Positions 9,205 to 18,593 of a stretch of 64,000 nt of DNA are shown here, piece by piece. The stretch lies in the NCBI RefSeq assembly GCF_004295645.1, contig NZ_CP034752.1, positions 3,844,001-3,908,000 on the forward strand, read 5' to 3'. Within the stretch, counting starts at the first letter, position 1, and the number at the start of each line of letters is the position of its first letter. The notes beneath the pieces were generated by a model. It had not been told where the DNA came from. It made no database searches and worked only from the letters and a program-made list of their open reading frames with translations. The stretch is from Limnobaculum zhutongyuii (GTDB taxonomy: Bacteria > Pseudomonadota > Gammaproteobacteria > Enterobacterales > Enterobacteriaceae). The position numbers and the translations under genes are program-made.

Positions 9205-10479
9205 TTAATGGGCTGATTTCTCTGATTCATGGTGAACCGGCGCTTTAGGCAGGATCAGGTTCAACAGGATAGCAATGACACCACACAGGCTAATGCCCTG
9301 CAGTGAATACTGACCGAAGTTAAACACCATACCGCCGATACCGAACACCAGAACGATAGAAACAATACACAGGTTACGCGCAACGGACAGATCTACGCGG
9401 TTTTTCACCAGAATATTGATACCTACGGCGGCGATTGAACCAAACAACAGCACCATAATACCGCCCATCACTACCGATGGAATCGTATTCAGGAAAGCGC
9501 CAATCTTACCGATAAATGACATGAACACCGCCCAACAGGCAGCAAATGTCATGACTAATGGATTAAAGTTACGAGTCAGCGTGACTGCACCGATAACCTC
9601 TGCATAGGTAATACAAGGAGGACCACCAAAACAGGCCGCGGCCGAAGTGGCCAGACCATCACCCGCCAGCGTACGATGCAGGCCCGGGTCTTTCGCGTAA
9701 TCTTTACCGGAAACCGAACTGATCGCCATAATATCGCCAACGTGTTCAATCGTTGGCGCGATAACCACCGGTAACATAAACAGAATCGCCTGCCAGTGGA
9801 ATTCCGGCGCGGTAAAATTAGGAATAGCAAACCACGGCGCATCCAGCACCGGTTGGAAGTTAACGATTCCCATCATCAGTGCGACAACATAACCAACCAC
9901 AATGCCGGATAAAATTGGAATCAGGCGGAAAATACCTTTTGCCCAAACGGCTACCAGTAAGGTCGTCAGCAGCGACAGCATAGAAATGAACAGTGCGGTA
10001 CGGTAATCCCCCAGAATCACTGAACCACCATCTCCACTTTTGCCTAATGCCATGTTTACCGCTGCAGGTGCCAGCGTCAGACCGATGATCGCAATCATTG
10101 GGCCGGTAACGACCGGTGGTAGCAGCCTTTCAATAATATTCGAACCGCGCAGTTTAATCAGGCCGCCAAAAATCATGTACATCACACCGGCGGCAAACAA
10201 TCCACCCATGGTGGCAGGGATCCCCCAGGTTTGAACGCCGTAACTGATAGGAACAATAAAGGCAAAAGATGACGCCAGAAAGACCGGCACCTTACCTTTA
10301 GTACAGAGTTGAAACAGCAAGGTACCGAAGCCTGCGGTAAACAGTGCCACGTTGGTATCTAACCCTGTGATCAGCGGTACCAGTACTAACGCACCAAATG
10401 CCACAAACAGCATTTGAGCTCCCACCAGAACGTTCTGCCAGGCAGGTGGCTGTGCGCCGGTCATTGACGGCTGTTGCAT
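9205..10479 (-). CDS. uraA: Uracil:proton symporter UraA
   Basis: UraA imports uracil through the inner membrane (NCS2 family). The 424-residue protein is strongly hydrophobic, consistent with 14 membrane segments. Key motifs are visible: APTIEHVGDIMAIS, containing the uracil-binding glutamate, and GGPPCITYAEVIGA. In E. coli it is cotranscribed just after upp. Here the two are separated by about 1.5 kb containing a repeat element and another gene. Confidence 0.95.
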   Translation of the reverse strand: MQQPSMTGAQPPAWQNVLVGAQMLFVAFGALVLVPLITGLDTNVALFTAGFGTLLFQLCTKGKVPVFLASSFAFIVPISYGVQTWGIPATMGGLFAAGVMYMIFGGLIKLRGSNIIERLLPPVVTGPMIAIIGLTLAPAAVNMALGKSGDGGSVILGDYRTALFISMLSLLTTLLVAVWAKGIFRLIPILSGIVVGYVVALMMGIVNFQPVLDAPWFAIPNFTAPEFHWQAILFMLPVVIAPTIEHVGDIMAISSVSGKDYAKDPGLHRTLAGDGLATSAAACFGGPPCITYAEVIGAVTLTRNFNPLVMTFAACWAVFMSFIGKIGAFLNTIPSVVMGGIMVLLFGSIAAVGINILVKNRVDLSVARNLCIVSIVLVFGIGGMVFNFGQYSLQGISLCGVIAILLNLILPKAPVHHESEKSAH

Positions 10480-10637
10480 AAAATAAACCTCTAGTTTGAA
10501 ATGATGTTGTTATCCGGCGCGGTTACACCTTTACATGAGCGCCGGTCGTCTTGCCTGTAACTAATTTCTTATGACTTATTATTACTACTGCAGGCTGATT
10601 TTTTAGCCTGATATTGCTGATAAATTGGCAGTCGTGA

Positions 10638-10836
10638 ATATTCCGACCGTAAAAACGATGTGCTGATATCGGCACTGGTAACGGTCGGTAAACCATTTGT
10701 ACTTAGCTGCGGAGCGCGTCGGGCCTACCTTTCCTATGGGCGCTTCGTTGGCTTACGCCAAGTCGACCCAAACGGAAAGCTCTCCCTCCGATTGGCTATG
10801 TTAAAACACAAAGCTGAACCAATCAGACTTTGTTAT
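10638..10836 (+). repeat. Dispersed structured repeat, copy A
   Basis: This non-coding element fills the uraA upstream gap. Its left arm is a hairpin (CCGACCGT ... ACGGTCGG). A GTCGGGCCTA block follows, then a small stem TTGGC-ttac-GCCAA, then GTCGACCCAAACGG and CTCTCCCTCCGATTGG, and a tail ending CAGACTTTGTTAT. Three related copies occur in the window (19737-19895 and 48206-48364 on the minus strand; 42784-43016 on the plus strand). Copies A and C share the long right-hand tail. I see no transposase gene or credible long ORF in it. Confidence 0.85.
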
Positions 10837-10907
10837 CAGGTTTACTTTTAGCCTGATAACACCCGGATGTTCCGTAAAACCACCATACTATTAGCCAACT
10901 TGCATCC

Positions 10908-10940
10908 ATAAATATGGGCGATCGTGTCGCCCATATTTAT
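10908..10940 (-). terminator. Terminator of the EEP-family gene
   Basis: ATAAATATGGGCGA and TCGCCCATATTTAT form a perfect 14-bp stem around TCGTG, four bases past the stop codon at 10945. The AT-rich outer stem supplies a U-run on the minus strand. Confidence 0.8.
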
Positions 10941-10944
10941 CTGT

Positions 10945-11844
10945 TTATTGCTCAGTCATCCTGAGTTCCGCCACGATGGGGAGATGGTCACTGACCGATG
11001 GCCAGTTAATACCCGCCCACTCACCGGTCGCATTTGGAATAATAAGATTATCCAGATGCCAACGTTGTGCATTACCGGTAAAGATATAGTCTACCTTGAT
11101 TTCGGCATTTTCAGCAGGCCAACTGCGACCATCTTTGTCACCCGGTTGAATATCATTCCAGTAACGATTTAATTCCTGCCAGGTTACGCTCTGTGGCACA
11201 TCGTTCATATCGCCGAACAATAGCTTGATACCGCGGATTTCAATGGTGCGATCGTTTAACTCTCTCACCTGATCCAAACGCATAGCCGGATCTTCTTTGG
11301 TATCCAGATGAGCATTCACTACGGTAACCGGTACTGCAAAATTAGGCACTTCAACCTTAGCCACAAACGCAATGCGTTGTTCCCGCTGACCTGAAGGCAA
11401 TGGATAGATAACCTGATCTTTAATTGGATATTTAGACAGATAAGCCAGACCGTATTCACCGCCGTCATAGTCAATAGCCCGACCAAACACACCGTGCATA
11501 CCGGTTAGCTTCATTAATTCAGCCAGTTGATCCACTTTACTGCTACGTGCAGTAAGTTTGTCCACTTCCTGTAGGGCGACAATATCAACATTCATAGCTT
11601 TAATGGCTTTGGCAATTGCCGTCATATCACTGACTTTACCGGCAGCGATATTGAAAGAAGCTACCTTCAGTACTGGCGCTTCTTTTAAGGAAAAGGTCTT
11701 GTTGGTAATGCCACCCAACGCACTGGCTACTTCACGGCTATTGGCATTGCTGTTGGCATGATTAACAGGGGCTTCGCTACTCCATACCGGAGAGGCAAAA
11801 GACAGGGAGAATATTGCCGCTAAAAAATAATTATAACGTGGCAT
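10945..11844 (-). CDS. Secreted endonuclease/exonuclease/phosphatase family protein
   Basis: The 299-residue protein belongs to the Mg-dependent EEP fold (DNase I, phosphodiesterases, sphingomyelinases). The blocks are LKVASFNIAAG (strand 1 with Asn), VDIVALQEVD (catalytic Glu), VVNAHLDT, LLFGDMNDVP and SDHLPIVAEL (catalytic Asp-His). A signal peptide (about residues 1-22, ending PVWSS) predicts export to the periplasm or outside. I chose ATG 11844, which has AAGG eight bases upstream, over a GTG at 11853. It separates uraA from upp. The substrate cannot be told from sequence: nucleic acid and phospho-lipid substrates are both possible. Confidence 0.85.
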   Translation of the reverse strand: MPRYNYFLAAIFSLSFASPVWSSEAPVNHANSNANSREVASALGGITNKTFSLKEAPVLKVASFNIAAGKVSDMTAIAKAIKAMNVDIVALQEVDKLTARSSKVDQLAELMKLTGMHGVFGRAIDYDGGEYGLAYLSKYPIKDQVIYPLPSGQREQRIAFVAKVEVPNFAVPVTVVNAHLDTKEDPAMRLDQVRELNDRTIEIRGIKLLFGDMNDVPQSVTWQELNRYWNDIQPGDKDGRSWPAENAEIKVDYIFTGNAQRWHLDNLIIPNATGEWAGINWPSVSDHLPIVAELRMTEQ

Positions 11845-11980
11845 ACGACACACCTTATTTTTATTAAAACCAAACGGGCACCGACGACTGATAAACCACC
11901 CTAATTATCAGAGGTAGAGTGGGTAGCACAATCAACACCGGCCCCGGCAACAACATCCTTGTTGAATATCAGTTTACTGA

Positions 11981-12607
11981 TTACTTAGTGCCAAAGATTT
12001 TATCGCCCGCGTCACCCAGACCCGGAATGATATAACCTTTTTCGTTTAAGCCCTGATCGATAGAAGCGGTATACAGCTCAACATCCGGATGCGCTTTTTC
12101 TAATGCTTCAACGCCTTCAGGTGCAGCAACCAGTACCAGAACTTTAATTGACTGGCAGCCTGCTTTTTTCAGTAAATCGATGGTTGCAATCATCGAGCCA
12201 CCGGTCGCCAGCATTGGGTCAACTACCAGCGCCATACGCTCTTCAATATTGGAAACCAGTTTTTGGAAATAAGGCACCGGTTGCAGGGTCTCTTCATCAC
12301 GATACACACCCACTACGCTGATACGCGCACTTGGAACGTGTTCCAATACCCCTTCCATCATGCCTAAGCCTGCACGCAGAATCGGCACGACGGTGATTTT
12401 TTTACCTTTGATTTGTTCGATTTCTACCGGGCCATTCCAGCCATTGATGGTAACTTTTTCAGTTTCTAAATCGGCGGTTGCTTCGTAAGTTAGTAAACTA
12501 CCAACCTCTGAGGCTAATTCACGAAAACGTTTAGTGCTGATATCTTCTTCGCGCATCAGGCCTAACTTATGTTTAACCAGTGGATGCTTAACTACAACGA
12601 TCTTCAT
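11981..12607 (-). CDS. upp: Uracil phosphoribosyltransferase
   Basis: Upp converts uracil and PRPP to UMP in pyrimidine salvage. The length of 208 residues equals E. coli Upp. The PRPP-binding motif [14 protein letters not shown] and the uracil-binding C-terminal block [17 protein letters not shown] are visible. A strong ribosome site (GGGAGAGGAA) precedes the ATG. It is divergent from the M28 peptidase gene; in E. coli the divergent neighbour is purM. Confidence 0.97.
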   Translation of the reverse strand: MKIVVVKHPLVKHKLGLMREEDISTKRFRELASEVGSLLTYEATADLETEKVTINGWNGPVEIEQIKGKKITVVPILRAGLGMMEGVLEHVPSARISVVGVYRDEETLQPVPYFQKLVSNIEERMALVVDPMLATGGSMIATIDLLKKAGCQSIKVLVLVAAPEGVEALEKAHPDVELYTASIDQGLNEKGYIIPGLGDAGDKIFGTK

Positions 12608-12700
12608 TTATTCCTCTCCCATATCGCGGATGGTGCACTGTCGCTCTCAAAAAAATCGGCAAATTATACCTGATAATGCGTGAGCCGTAACAAAGAAATG

Positions 12701-12716
12701 CATGATTCAGATCATG
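12701..12716. promoter_or_regulatory. Candidate CRP/FNR-family site between upp and the peptidase gene
   Basis: CATGATTCAGATCATG is a perfect inverted repeat with spacing that fits the CRP/FNR class (half-sites TGA-N6-TCA, or TGAT-N4-ATCA). It lies about 94 bases before upp and 110 before the peptidase gene. Neither half-site matches the TGTGA or TTGAT consensus fully, so this is a candidate only. Confidence 0.35.
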
Positions 12717-12826
12717 ATAGGCTATAGATTGTGCTAATACTGTTAACAGAGCGCTGTTTTTTCCAATTAATCATTGGCGGTGGGTAGAAACCTTACGTCA
12801 GGTATCAGGAGTTAACATTCAGGGAT

Positions 12827-13813
12827 ATGAAGACATCTTTTAATATCAACAAAAAATCGCTGCTGGTTTCGATAACATGCTTATTTGCGGTTAGTCTGAC
12901 CTCTTGCTCACTATTTACTCAATCTTCGGTGGAAGCCAGATACAGTACTGCCCCGGATGTTTCTGGCGAACGGTTAACCCAACACGTCAGGCAGTTATCC
13001 GAAACCTATTACCCAAGAGATTACACCCATCCGGAAAATCTGAATGCCAGCGCTGATTACATTATGCAACAGCTGGAACCTTATACCGACAGGCTATCAG
13101 AGCAAAAATTTACCGTAAGAGATAAGCCTTATCGCAATATCATTGCCCGTTTTGGACCCGCGGAAGGTGAATTAATTGTGGTTGGTGCTCACTATGACTC
13201 CTACCATAAAACTCGCGGTGCGGATGATAACGCCAGCGGGGTCGCCGGTTTGCTGGAATTAGCCCGTTTGTTAAAACAACATCCGCCTTCATCGCCGGTG
13301 GAACTGGTGGCTTACAGTCTGGAAGAACCGCCCTTTTTCAGTACCGATGAAATGGGAAGCGCTTTCCATGCCCGACAATTAGCGGAAACTCAACGACCAG
13401 TAAAACTGATGATGTCGCTGGAAATGATTGGTTATTTCAGTGATGAGGCAGACTCACAAGATTTTCCATTGAGTATAATGAAATCGCTCTACAGTGATAA
13501 AGGGCACTTTATTACCGTCATTAGCAATCTGAGTAATCGGGACATCACGGCACAAGTGAAAAGCCTGATGATGGGTGCCAGCGACTTACCGGTTTATTCA
13601 CTGAATGCCCCCTCATTCATTCCCGGAATCGATTATTCTGACCATCTGCATTACTGGAAGCAGGACTTCCCGGCGGTAATGATCACCGATACCGCATTTT
13701 ATCGTAATCACCACTACCACGAATCTAACGGTGATACCTGGGACCAACTGGATTATCAGCGTATGGCAAAAGTGGTACAGGGGGTTTATGCCACTATTCA
13801 GAATCTGGATTAG
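12827..13813 (+). CDS. M28 family zinc peptidase lipoprotein
   Basis: The 328-residue protein has a lipoprotein signal (LTSC, lipid-modified Cys27) and an M28 aminopeptidase-like domain. Zinc-ligand motifs are in order: GAHYDS (His122, Asp124), GADDNASG (Asp133-Asp134), YSLEEPP (Glu166-Glu167), and a C-terminal SDHLHYW (His). This set fits a di-zinc exopeptidase. The residue after the lipid Cys is Ser, so outer-membrane sorting is expected. It sits between upp and purM, where E. coli has no gene. The natural substrate is unknown. Confidence 0.85.
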   Translation: MKTSFNINKKSLLVSITCLFAVSLTSCSLFTQSSVEARYSTAPDVSGERLTQHVRQLSETYYPRDYTHPENLNASADYIMQQLEPYTDRLSEQKFTVRDKPYRNIIARFGPAEGELIVVGAHYDSYHKTRGADDNASGVAGLLELARLLKQHPPSSPVELVAYSLEEPPFFSTDEMGSAFHARQLAETQRPVKLMMSLEMIGYFSDEADSQDFPLSIMKSLYSDKGHFITVISNLSNRDITAQVKSLMMGASDLPVYSLNAPSFIPGIDYSDHLHYWKQDFPAVMITDTAFYRNHHYHESNGDTWDQLDYQRMAKVVQGVYATIQNLD

Positions 13814-13867
13814 CGCTAAATGCGCGGTGATAAGCCAGTGAGTTTATACATCAGAGATAAAAACCAT

Positions 13868-13883
13868 AGGCAAACGTTTGCTA
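13868..13883. promoter_or_regulatory. PurR operator upstream of purMN
   Basis: AGGCAAACGTTTGCTA closely matches the PurR consensus ACGCAAACGTTTTCNT, with the central CAAACGTTTG a perfect palindrome. It lies 61 bases before the purM start, as expected for the purine repressor site of E. coli purMN. Confidence 0.85.
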
Positions 13884-13943
13884 TAACTGATAGAATTATG
13901 CCGTTTCTGTTAAATATCACCTATCTCCATGGGGAACCCCGCA

Positions 13944-14981
13944 GTGACCGATAAAACTTCTCTAAGCTACAAAGACGCTGGTGTTGACATTGATGCTGGT
14001 AACGCTTTAGTCGATAGAATCAAAGGTGTAGTAAAACAAACCCGTCGTCCTGAAGTTATGGGTGGACTCGGAGGGTTTGGAGCACTTTGCGCACTGCCGC
14101 AAAAATACCGTGAACCGATTCTGGTTTCAGGTACCGATGGTGTCGGTACCAAACTTCGGTTAGCCATGGATTTAAAGCGCCACGATACCATTGGTATCGA
14201 TCTGGTTGCCATGTGCGTTAACGACCTGATTGTTCAGGGTGCTGAGCCACTGTTTTTCCTTGATTATTACGCCACCGGCAAGCTGGATGTGGATACCGCA
14301 GCCCGCGTAGTGACCGGCATTGGCGAAGGCTGTAAACAGTCTGGCTGTGCGCTGGTTGGTGGAGAAACGGCCGAAATGCCCGGCATGTACCATGGTGAAG
14401 ATTATGACGTAGCCGGTTTCTGCGTTGGCGTAGTAGAGAAATCTGAAATCATTGACGGCAGCAAAGTTTCCGAAGGTGACACGCTGATCGCTCTGGCCTC
14501 CAGTGGCCCACACTCTAACGGCTACTCGCTGGTACGTAAAATTCTTGAAGTCAGCAAAACCGATCCACAAGCCACTATGCTGGCAGGTAAATCACTGGCA
14601 GACCACCTGCTGGCACCAACTAAAATTTATGTGAAGTCTATTCTGCAAATGCTGGAACAGATTGAGGTGCATGCTATCGCCCATATTACCGGTGGCGGCT
14701 TCTGGGAAAATATTCCCCGCGTATTGCCTCAGGGCACTCAGGCGGTGATCGACGAATCAAGCTGGCAGTGGCCGGAAGTGTTTAACTGGTTGCAGCAAGC
14801 CGGTAACGTCAACCGCCACGAAATGTATCGGACCTTTAACTGCGGCGTGGGTATGGTTATCGCCCTACCAGAAGCGCAAGCCAGTGCAGCCATTGCCCAA
14901 TTACAATCTACCGGTGAAATCGCGTGGAAAATTGGCACTATCAAGGCTTCCACTTCTGATGAGCAGGTGGTTATCGGCTAA
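13944..14981 (+). CDS. purM: Phosphoribosylformylglycinamidine cyclo-ligase
   Basis: PurM makes aminoimidazole ribonucleotide from FGAM with ATP. With the GTG start at 13944 the protein is 345 residues, the E. coli length, and begins (M)[15 protein letters not shown] as E. coli PurM does. GGGGA lies eight bases upstream. A longer frame from ATG 13929 is less likely because that ATG abuts the ribosome site. Visible blocks are [26 protein letters not shown] and [11 protein letters not shown]. Its stop overlaps the purN start by one base (TAATG). Confidence 0.96.
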   Translation: MTDKTSLSYKDAGVDIDAGNALVDRIKGVVKQTRRPEVMGGLGGFGALCALPQKYREPILVSGTDGVGTKLRLAMDLKRHDTIGIDLVAMCVNDLIVQGAEPLFFLDYYATGKLDVDTAARVVTGIGEGCKQSGCALVGGETAEMPGMYHGEDYDVAGFCVGVVEKSEIIDGSKVSEGDTLIALASSGPHSNGYSLVRKILEVSKTDPQATMLAGKSLADHLLAPTKIYVKSILQMLEQIEVHAIAHITGGGFWENIPRVLPQGTQAVIDESSWQWPEVFNWLQQAGNVNRHEMYRTFNCGVGMVIALPEAQASAAIAQLQSTGEIAWKIGTIKASTSDEQVVIG

Positions 14982-15619
14982 TGAAAAGTATTGTTGTACT
15001 CATTTCCGGCAGCGGCTCTAATCTTCAGGCTATCATTGATGCCTGCGATAGTGAGCAAATCAACGGGACTATCAGTGCGGTGTTCAGCAATGTTCCTGAG
15101 GCTTATGGATTAGTGCGGGCACAACAGTCCGGCATTGTTACTGAAGTGGTTGAGCCTAAGTATTTTAGCAGTCGTACTGATTATGACCTGGCACTGGCAG
15201 ATACCATCGATCGCTATAAGCCTGACCTGATTGTTTTAGCGGGCTATATGCGAATTTTGAGCCCTGTATTTGTTAATCGCTATGCGGGTAAGCTGCTGAA
15301 TATTCACCCTTCCCTGTTGCCTAAATATCCGGGCCTGCACACTCACAGTCAGGCGCTGAGTAACGGCGACAAGCAACATGGTGCAACTATTCACTTTGTT
15401 ACCGAAGAGCTGGATGGCGGCCCGATTATTCTGCAAGCGGCAGTACCGGTATTACCACAGGATAGCGAAGCCGGGTTGATTAAACGGGTACAGGTTGAAG
15501 AGCATCGCATCTATCCGCTGGTTGTTAGCTGGTTTATGGATGGTCGTCTGGCAATGCGTGATGGCAAAGCCTGGATGGATAACCAACCTTTACCCCCTCA
15601 GGGTTACACCGAAGCCTGA
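14981..15619 (+). CDS. purN: Phosphoribosylglycinamide formyltransferase
   Basis: PurN transfers a formyl group from 10-formyl-THF to GAR. The 212 residues equal E. coli PurN. Motifs are SGSGSNLQAIIDAC at the phosphate site, catalytic Asn and His in LLNIHPSLLPKYPG, and the Asp of TEELDGGPII. It is translationally coupled to purM through a one-base overlap and should share its PurR control. Confidence 0.97.
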   Translation: MKSIVVLISGSGSNLQAIIDACDSEQINGTISAVFSNVPEAYGLVRAQQSGIVTEVVEPKYFSSRTDYDLALADTIDRYKPDLIVLAGYMRILSPVFVNRYAGKLLNIHPSLLPKYPGLHTHSQALSNGDKQHGATIHFVTEELDGGPIILQAAVPVLPQDSEAGLIKRVQVEEHRIYPLVVSWFMDGRLAMRDGKAWMDNQPLPPQGYTEA

Positions 15620-15632
15620 TATACCGCATTAT

Positions 15633-15665
15633 GGCTACGATACCCATTACCGGTGTCGTAGCCTT
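15633..15665 (+). terminator. Hairpin terminator of purMN
   Basis: GGCTACGA and TCGTAGCC, extended by an ACC/GGT pair, form a stem 14 bases past the purN stop, followed by a short T-containing stretch. Confidence 0.6.
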
Positions 15666-15730
15666 ATCTCTCCCGCCTCTGGTCTGAAATAGTACTTGCC
15701 CACAACACATTAACCTGACTAAGCTAGTAA

Positions 15731-15749
15731 GTTGTAGCCCTGCTACAAC
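15731..15749. promoter_or_regulatory. Inverted repeat upstream of speG
   Basis: GTTGTAG and CTACAAC form a perfect 7-bp inverted repeat around CCCTG, 36 bases before speG. No U-run follows, so an operator or mRNA leader hairpin is more likely than a terminator. The binding protein is unknown. Confidence 0.35.
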
Positions 15750-15785
15750 GAATTATTTATAAACAGATAGCTATCAGGAGTTCCC

Positions 15786-16313
15786 ATGTCGGGTAAACCC
15801 AGCGTCAAGCTACGTCCGCTTGAACGTGAAGACCTCAGATTTGTCCACCAACTCGATAATAACGCCAGCGTTATGCGCTATTGGTTTGAAGAACCCTACG
15901 AAGCCTTTGTTGAGCTGTCGGACCTGTACGATAAACATATCCATGACCAGAGCGAACGACGCTTTATTATTGAAGCAGATAATAATCGCGTAGGGCTGGT
16001 TGAACTGGTAGAAATAAACCATATACACCGCCGGGCAGAATTTCAGATCATTATCGATCCGGCCTGGCAAGGGCATGGCTATGCCAGTGCCGCAGCACAG
16101 TCCGCCATGGAATATGGTTTCTCGGTGCTTAACCTGTATAAGCTCTATTTAATTGTTGATAGAGAAAATGAGAAAGCCATTCATATTTATACCAAGCTGG
16201 GATTTGAAACCGAGGGTATTCTTAAGCACGAATTCTTTATTAATGGAGAATATCGCGACACCATTCGTATGTGTATTTTTCAGCCCCAATATTTAGCCCG
16301 ATTAAAACCGTAA
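15786..16313 (+). CDS. speG: Spermidine N1-acetyltransferase
   Basis: SpeG acetylates spermidine (and spermine) with acetyl-CoA, limiting polyamine toxicity. The protein is a single GNAT domain. The N-terminal half is nearly identical to E. coli SpeG (for example [28 protein letters not shown]). The acetyl-CoA loop is in [14 protein letters not shown], with [22 protein letters not shown] near the end. At 175 residues it is about ten shorter than E. coli at the C-terminus. AGGAG precedes the ATG. Confidence 0.95.
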   Translation: MSGKPSVKLRPLEREDLRFVHQLDNNASVMRYWFEEPYEAFVELSDLYDKHIHDQSERRFIIEADNNRVGLVELVEINHIHRRAEFQIIIDPAWQGHGYASAAAQSAMEYGFSVLNLYKLYLIVDRENEKAIHIYTKLGFETEGILKHEFFINGEYRDTIRMCIFQPQYLARLKP

Positions 16314-16327
16314 AATAGAATGATTAA

Positions 16328-16355
16328 AGGAGAGCTATCCATTCGATGCTCTCCT
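16328..16355 (+). terminator. Hairpin downstream of speG
   Basis: AGGAGAGC pairs with GCTCTCCT just past the speG stop. The following T-run is poor, so terminator strength is uncertain. Confidence 0.5.
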
Positions 16356-16446
16356 GGCTATTTATCCACCGCGATCCCTTTCCTGCTTGATTAAGATAAT
16401 CCCCCTTTCCGGCTATTCTTATTTATAATGTGTCCAAAATAAAAAT

Positions 16447-16474
16447 AATATCTGATGCGATTCATCAGAATATT
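16447..16474. promoter_or_regulatory. Inverted repeat upstream of TetR gene, candidate operator
   Basis: CTGATG and CATCAG flank CGATT, with AATAT and AATATT continuing the symmetry outside. It is the only clear dyad in the 260 bases before the TetR-family gene at 16574, so it may be that regulator's own operator. Confidence 0.35.
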
Positions 16475-16573
16475 TAGTACGACGTAACAGATTTATTCTT
16501 TAACCAATAAAATAAGATAAACTGACTGAAAAATAACGGTATTCTTATAGCAGGAGATCAGAGAGGTTCGACT

Positions 16574-17173
16574 ATGCGCCCATCAACAAAACTAAAACAA
16601 CAAAAAATTATTGAGGTAGCAACCCAACTGTTTCTTGAGCAGGGGTATCATCAAACCAATCTGGATCAGATTATTGAACAATGCGGTGGCTCCAAGCAGA
16701 CTATTTACAGCTATTTTGGTGATAAACGGGGCCTGCTGACTGCGGTGATTGGCCGCTGCATTGAAGAGGTTGAAGCGATATTCAACTTTAAAAATGACGA
16801 CAATAAAAATCTGGAACAACAATTGATTCAGTTTGGTACCAACTATCTGGATACCATTTTATCCCCCACCTTACTGAACACTTTTCGCATTTTACTGACC
16901 GAATCTCAGCACGATCAGGAACTGGCTGATTTTTATCTAAATCATGGTCCTTATCGCATAACCAACTATTTAAGACAGTTTTTGCTCTCCCATATGGAAC
17001 AAGGGCATCTGAAGAATGGTGATCCCTCAGTCGCCTGCAATCATCTGCTTAGTTTACTGAAAGGTTATATCCAGCATGAAGTGCTGTTTGGTGTAAAAGT
17101 ACCGCCTAAAGCGGTGATCAGACAGCATGTGCAGTCGGCGGTAGACTGCTTCCTTAACGGCTATCATCCCTGA
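16574..17173 (+). CDS. TetR/AcrR family transcriptional regulator
   Basis: The 199-residue protein has an N-terminal TetR helix-turn-helix (about residues 6-55: KIIEVATQLFLEQGY, TNLDQIIEQCGGSKQTIYSYFGDKRGLL). Its all-helical ligand domain resembles the AefR-like TetR C-terminal family (YLDTILSPTLLNTFRILLTE). GAGAGG precedes the ATG. The gene at 17193 starts 19 bases after its stop, so the two form an operon. The ligand is unknown. Confidence 0.88.
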   Translation: MRPSTKLKQQKIIEVATQLFLEQGYHQTNLDQIIEQCGGSKQTIYSYFGDKRGLLTAVIGRCIEEVEAIFNFKNDDNKNLEQQLIQFGTNYLDTILSPTLLNTFRILLTESQHDQELADFYLNHGPYRITNYLRQFLLSHMEQGHLKNGDPSVACNHLLSLLKGYIQHEVLFGVKVPPKAVIRQHVQSAVDCFLNGYHP

Positions 17174-17192
17174 TAATAAAATAAAGATAATC

Positions 17193-18092
17193 ATGATTAA
17201 AGTTGCCCTTACCCCTATTGAACACCAATCCCGCGGTGAGCTGGTTGCCTGCTCATGGAGCACTGCCGATCGCCTGATGGTACTGGAAGCAGAGTCCATT
17301 CCGGAACGCATTAATGGCCAGTTTGTAGCCAGTCAAACCGATAAGCGAAGCTGGTTTGTCTCAATCTATCAACATGGTGAACTGATATTATCCGTCCCTT
17401 CTATTGAATCAAAAACCAACTTTCACTATGTGCAGATACTGGATGAGCAGCATATTTTGTTGGTGGGTGCTCGCTGCCACTACAATCATGGCGACCCGGA
17501 AAAGAATGCTGAAGTTTACAATCTGGATGGGCAACGAGTGCGTCGTTTCACCCTGGGGGATGGTATTGAAGATATTAATGTCACCACAGACGGCGCTATC
17601 TGGGTTAGCTATTTCGATGAGGGAGTATTCGGTAATTACGGCTGGGGGCAACCTCTCGGACAATATGGTTTGGTAAAATTTAATGCGGAAGGCAATGTTC
17701 TCTGGCAGGCCGAGCAGTTTGATATTTGTGACTGTTATGCGGTGAATGCTGAAAGTGAGCACTCATTTTGGTTTTACTACTATTCTGATTTCCAGTTAGT
17801 GCATTTAAACAAGCTGCAAGCCACGTCTTATCGGGTTCCTGTTCAGGGCAGCCATGCCTTTGCGCTAAGTCACCCCTACTTAATCATGGTCGGAGGCTAT
17901 GGACAGAATGATAATTTTCACGTGTTTAAATTCAATGCATCCTCATTAAAGGAGACCGCAAAACTGGTATTTACTGATTCTGGCGGCAAATCGCTGAAGC
18001 AATGTGTTTATAACATGCGTGGAAATCGGGTTATCGCCTTTAATCAAAGCGGGATTTATTACACCATTCTGACGCCAGACTGCTGCCAGTAA
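17193..18092 (+). CDS. Conserved-looking cytoplasmic protein, possible beta-propeller
   Basis: I cannot assign this 299-residue protein to a named family. It has no signal peptide or membrane segment. The sequence alternates short hydrophobic strands with polar turns, for example HILLVGARCHY, DINVTTDGAIWVSYFDEGVFG, GLVKFNAEGNVLWQ and SFWFYYYSDFQLVHL. This spacing resembles six- or seven-bladed beta-propellers (WD40- or NHL-like). It is cotranscribed with the upstream TetR regulator. The function is not known. Confidence 0.7.
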   Translation: MIKVALTPIEHQSRGELVACSWSTADRLMVLEAESIPERINGQFVASQTDKRSWFVSIYQHGELILSVPSIESKTNFHYVQILDEQHILLVGARCHYNHGDPEKNAEVYNLDGQRVRRFTLGDGIEDINVTTDGAIWVSYFDEGVFGNYGWGQPLGQYGLVKFNAEGNVLWQAEQFDICDCYAVNAESEHSFWFYYYSDFQLVHLNKLQATSYRVPVQGSHAFALSHPYLIMVGGYGQNDNFHVFKFNASSLKETAKLVFTDSGGKSLKQCVYNMRGNRVIAFNQSGIYYTILTPDCCQ

Positions 18093-18110
18093 TTTAATCC
18101 TGAATAGCGA

Positions 18111-18347
18111 TTACCAACCAAATATGGTGCCCTGATCGGTAGATTTATCGGCTGCGCCTTGATCCCGGACCCGCTCCATGCGGCGATCCCGCTTCATGCT
18201 ATCGGAACCTGGGTCATAGTCATAAATGGGTCGTTCCCGATCGTTAACCACACAACCTGAGCCCCGCGGGCAAGGTTCGGTATAAGACTCCGAAGTGCAT
18301 CCCACTAAAAACAAGGCAATACAAGAAATTAGCGATATTCTATTCAT
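18111..18347 (-). CDS. Small lipoprotein of unknown function
   Basis: The 78-residue protein starts with a lipoprotein signal (MNRISLISCIALFLVGC, lipid Cys17) followed by a short, very polar, Arg- and Asp-rich tail. CPRGSGC carries two further cysteines that could form a small disulfide loop. It converges with the propeller-like gene, 18 bases from its stop. I recognise no family. Confidence 0.6.
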   Translation of the reverse strand: MNRISLISCIALFLVGCTSESYTEPCPRGSGCVVNDRERPIYDYDPGSDSMKRDRRMERVRDQGAADKSTDQGTIFGW

Positions 18348-18593
18348 AAAAACCCCAACATCATCACTACGACATAATCAGCATAGTTAATTATAATTTA
18401 TGCAATTATACAAGAATGATATTAGCGCTTTACACAGATGCCTGAACTCTGTCATTTTGTTGATAATCATCCAACATCATTAGCATGATTATCTTCGGAT
18501 TGACTATTGATATTGTGATCTCACAACACTCACATTTTCTTGCATTACATTATGCTAACCAGCCGGCATGATAACGAACAATAAAGGTATAAC

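Noticed and set aside
10660..10851. 63-codon frame in repeat copy A (and similar ones in copies B to D)
   Set aside because: The frame is not kept between copies, so the element is not protein-coding.
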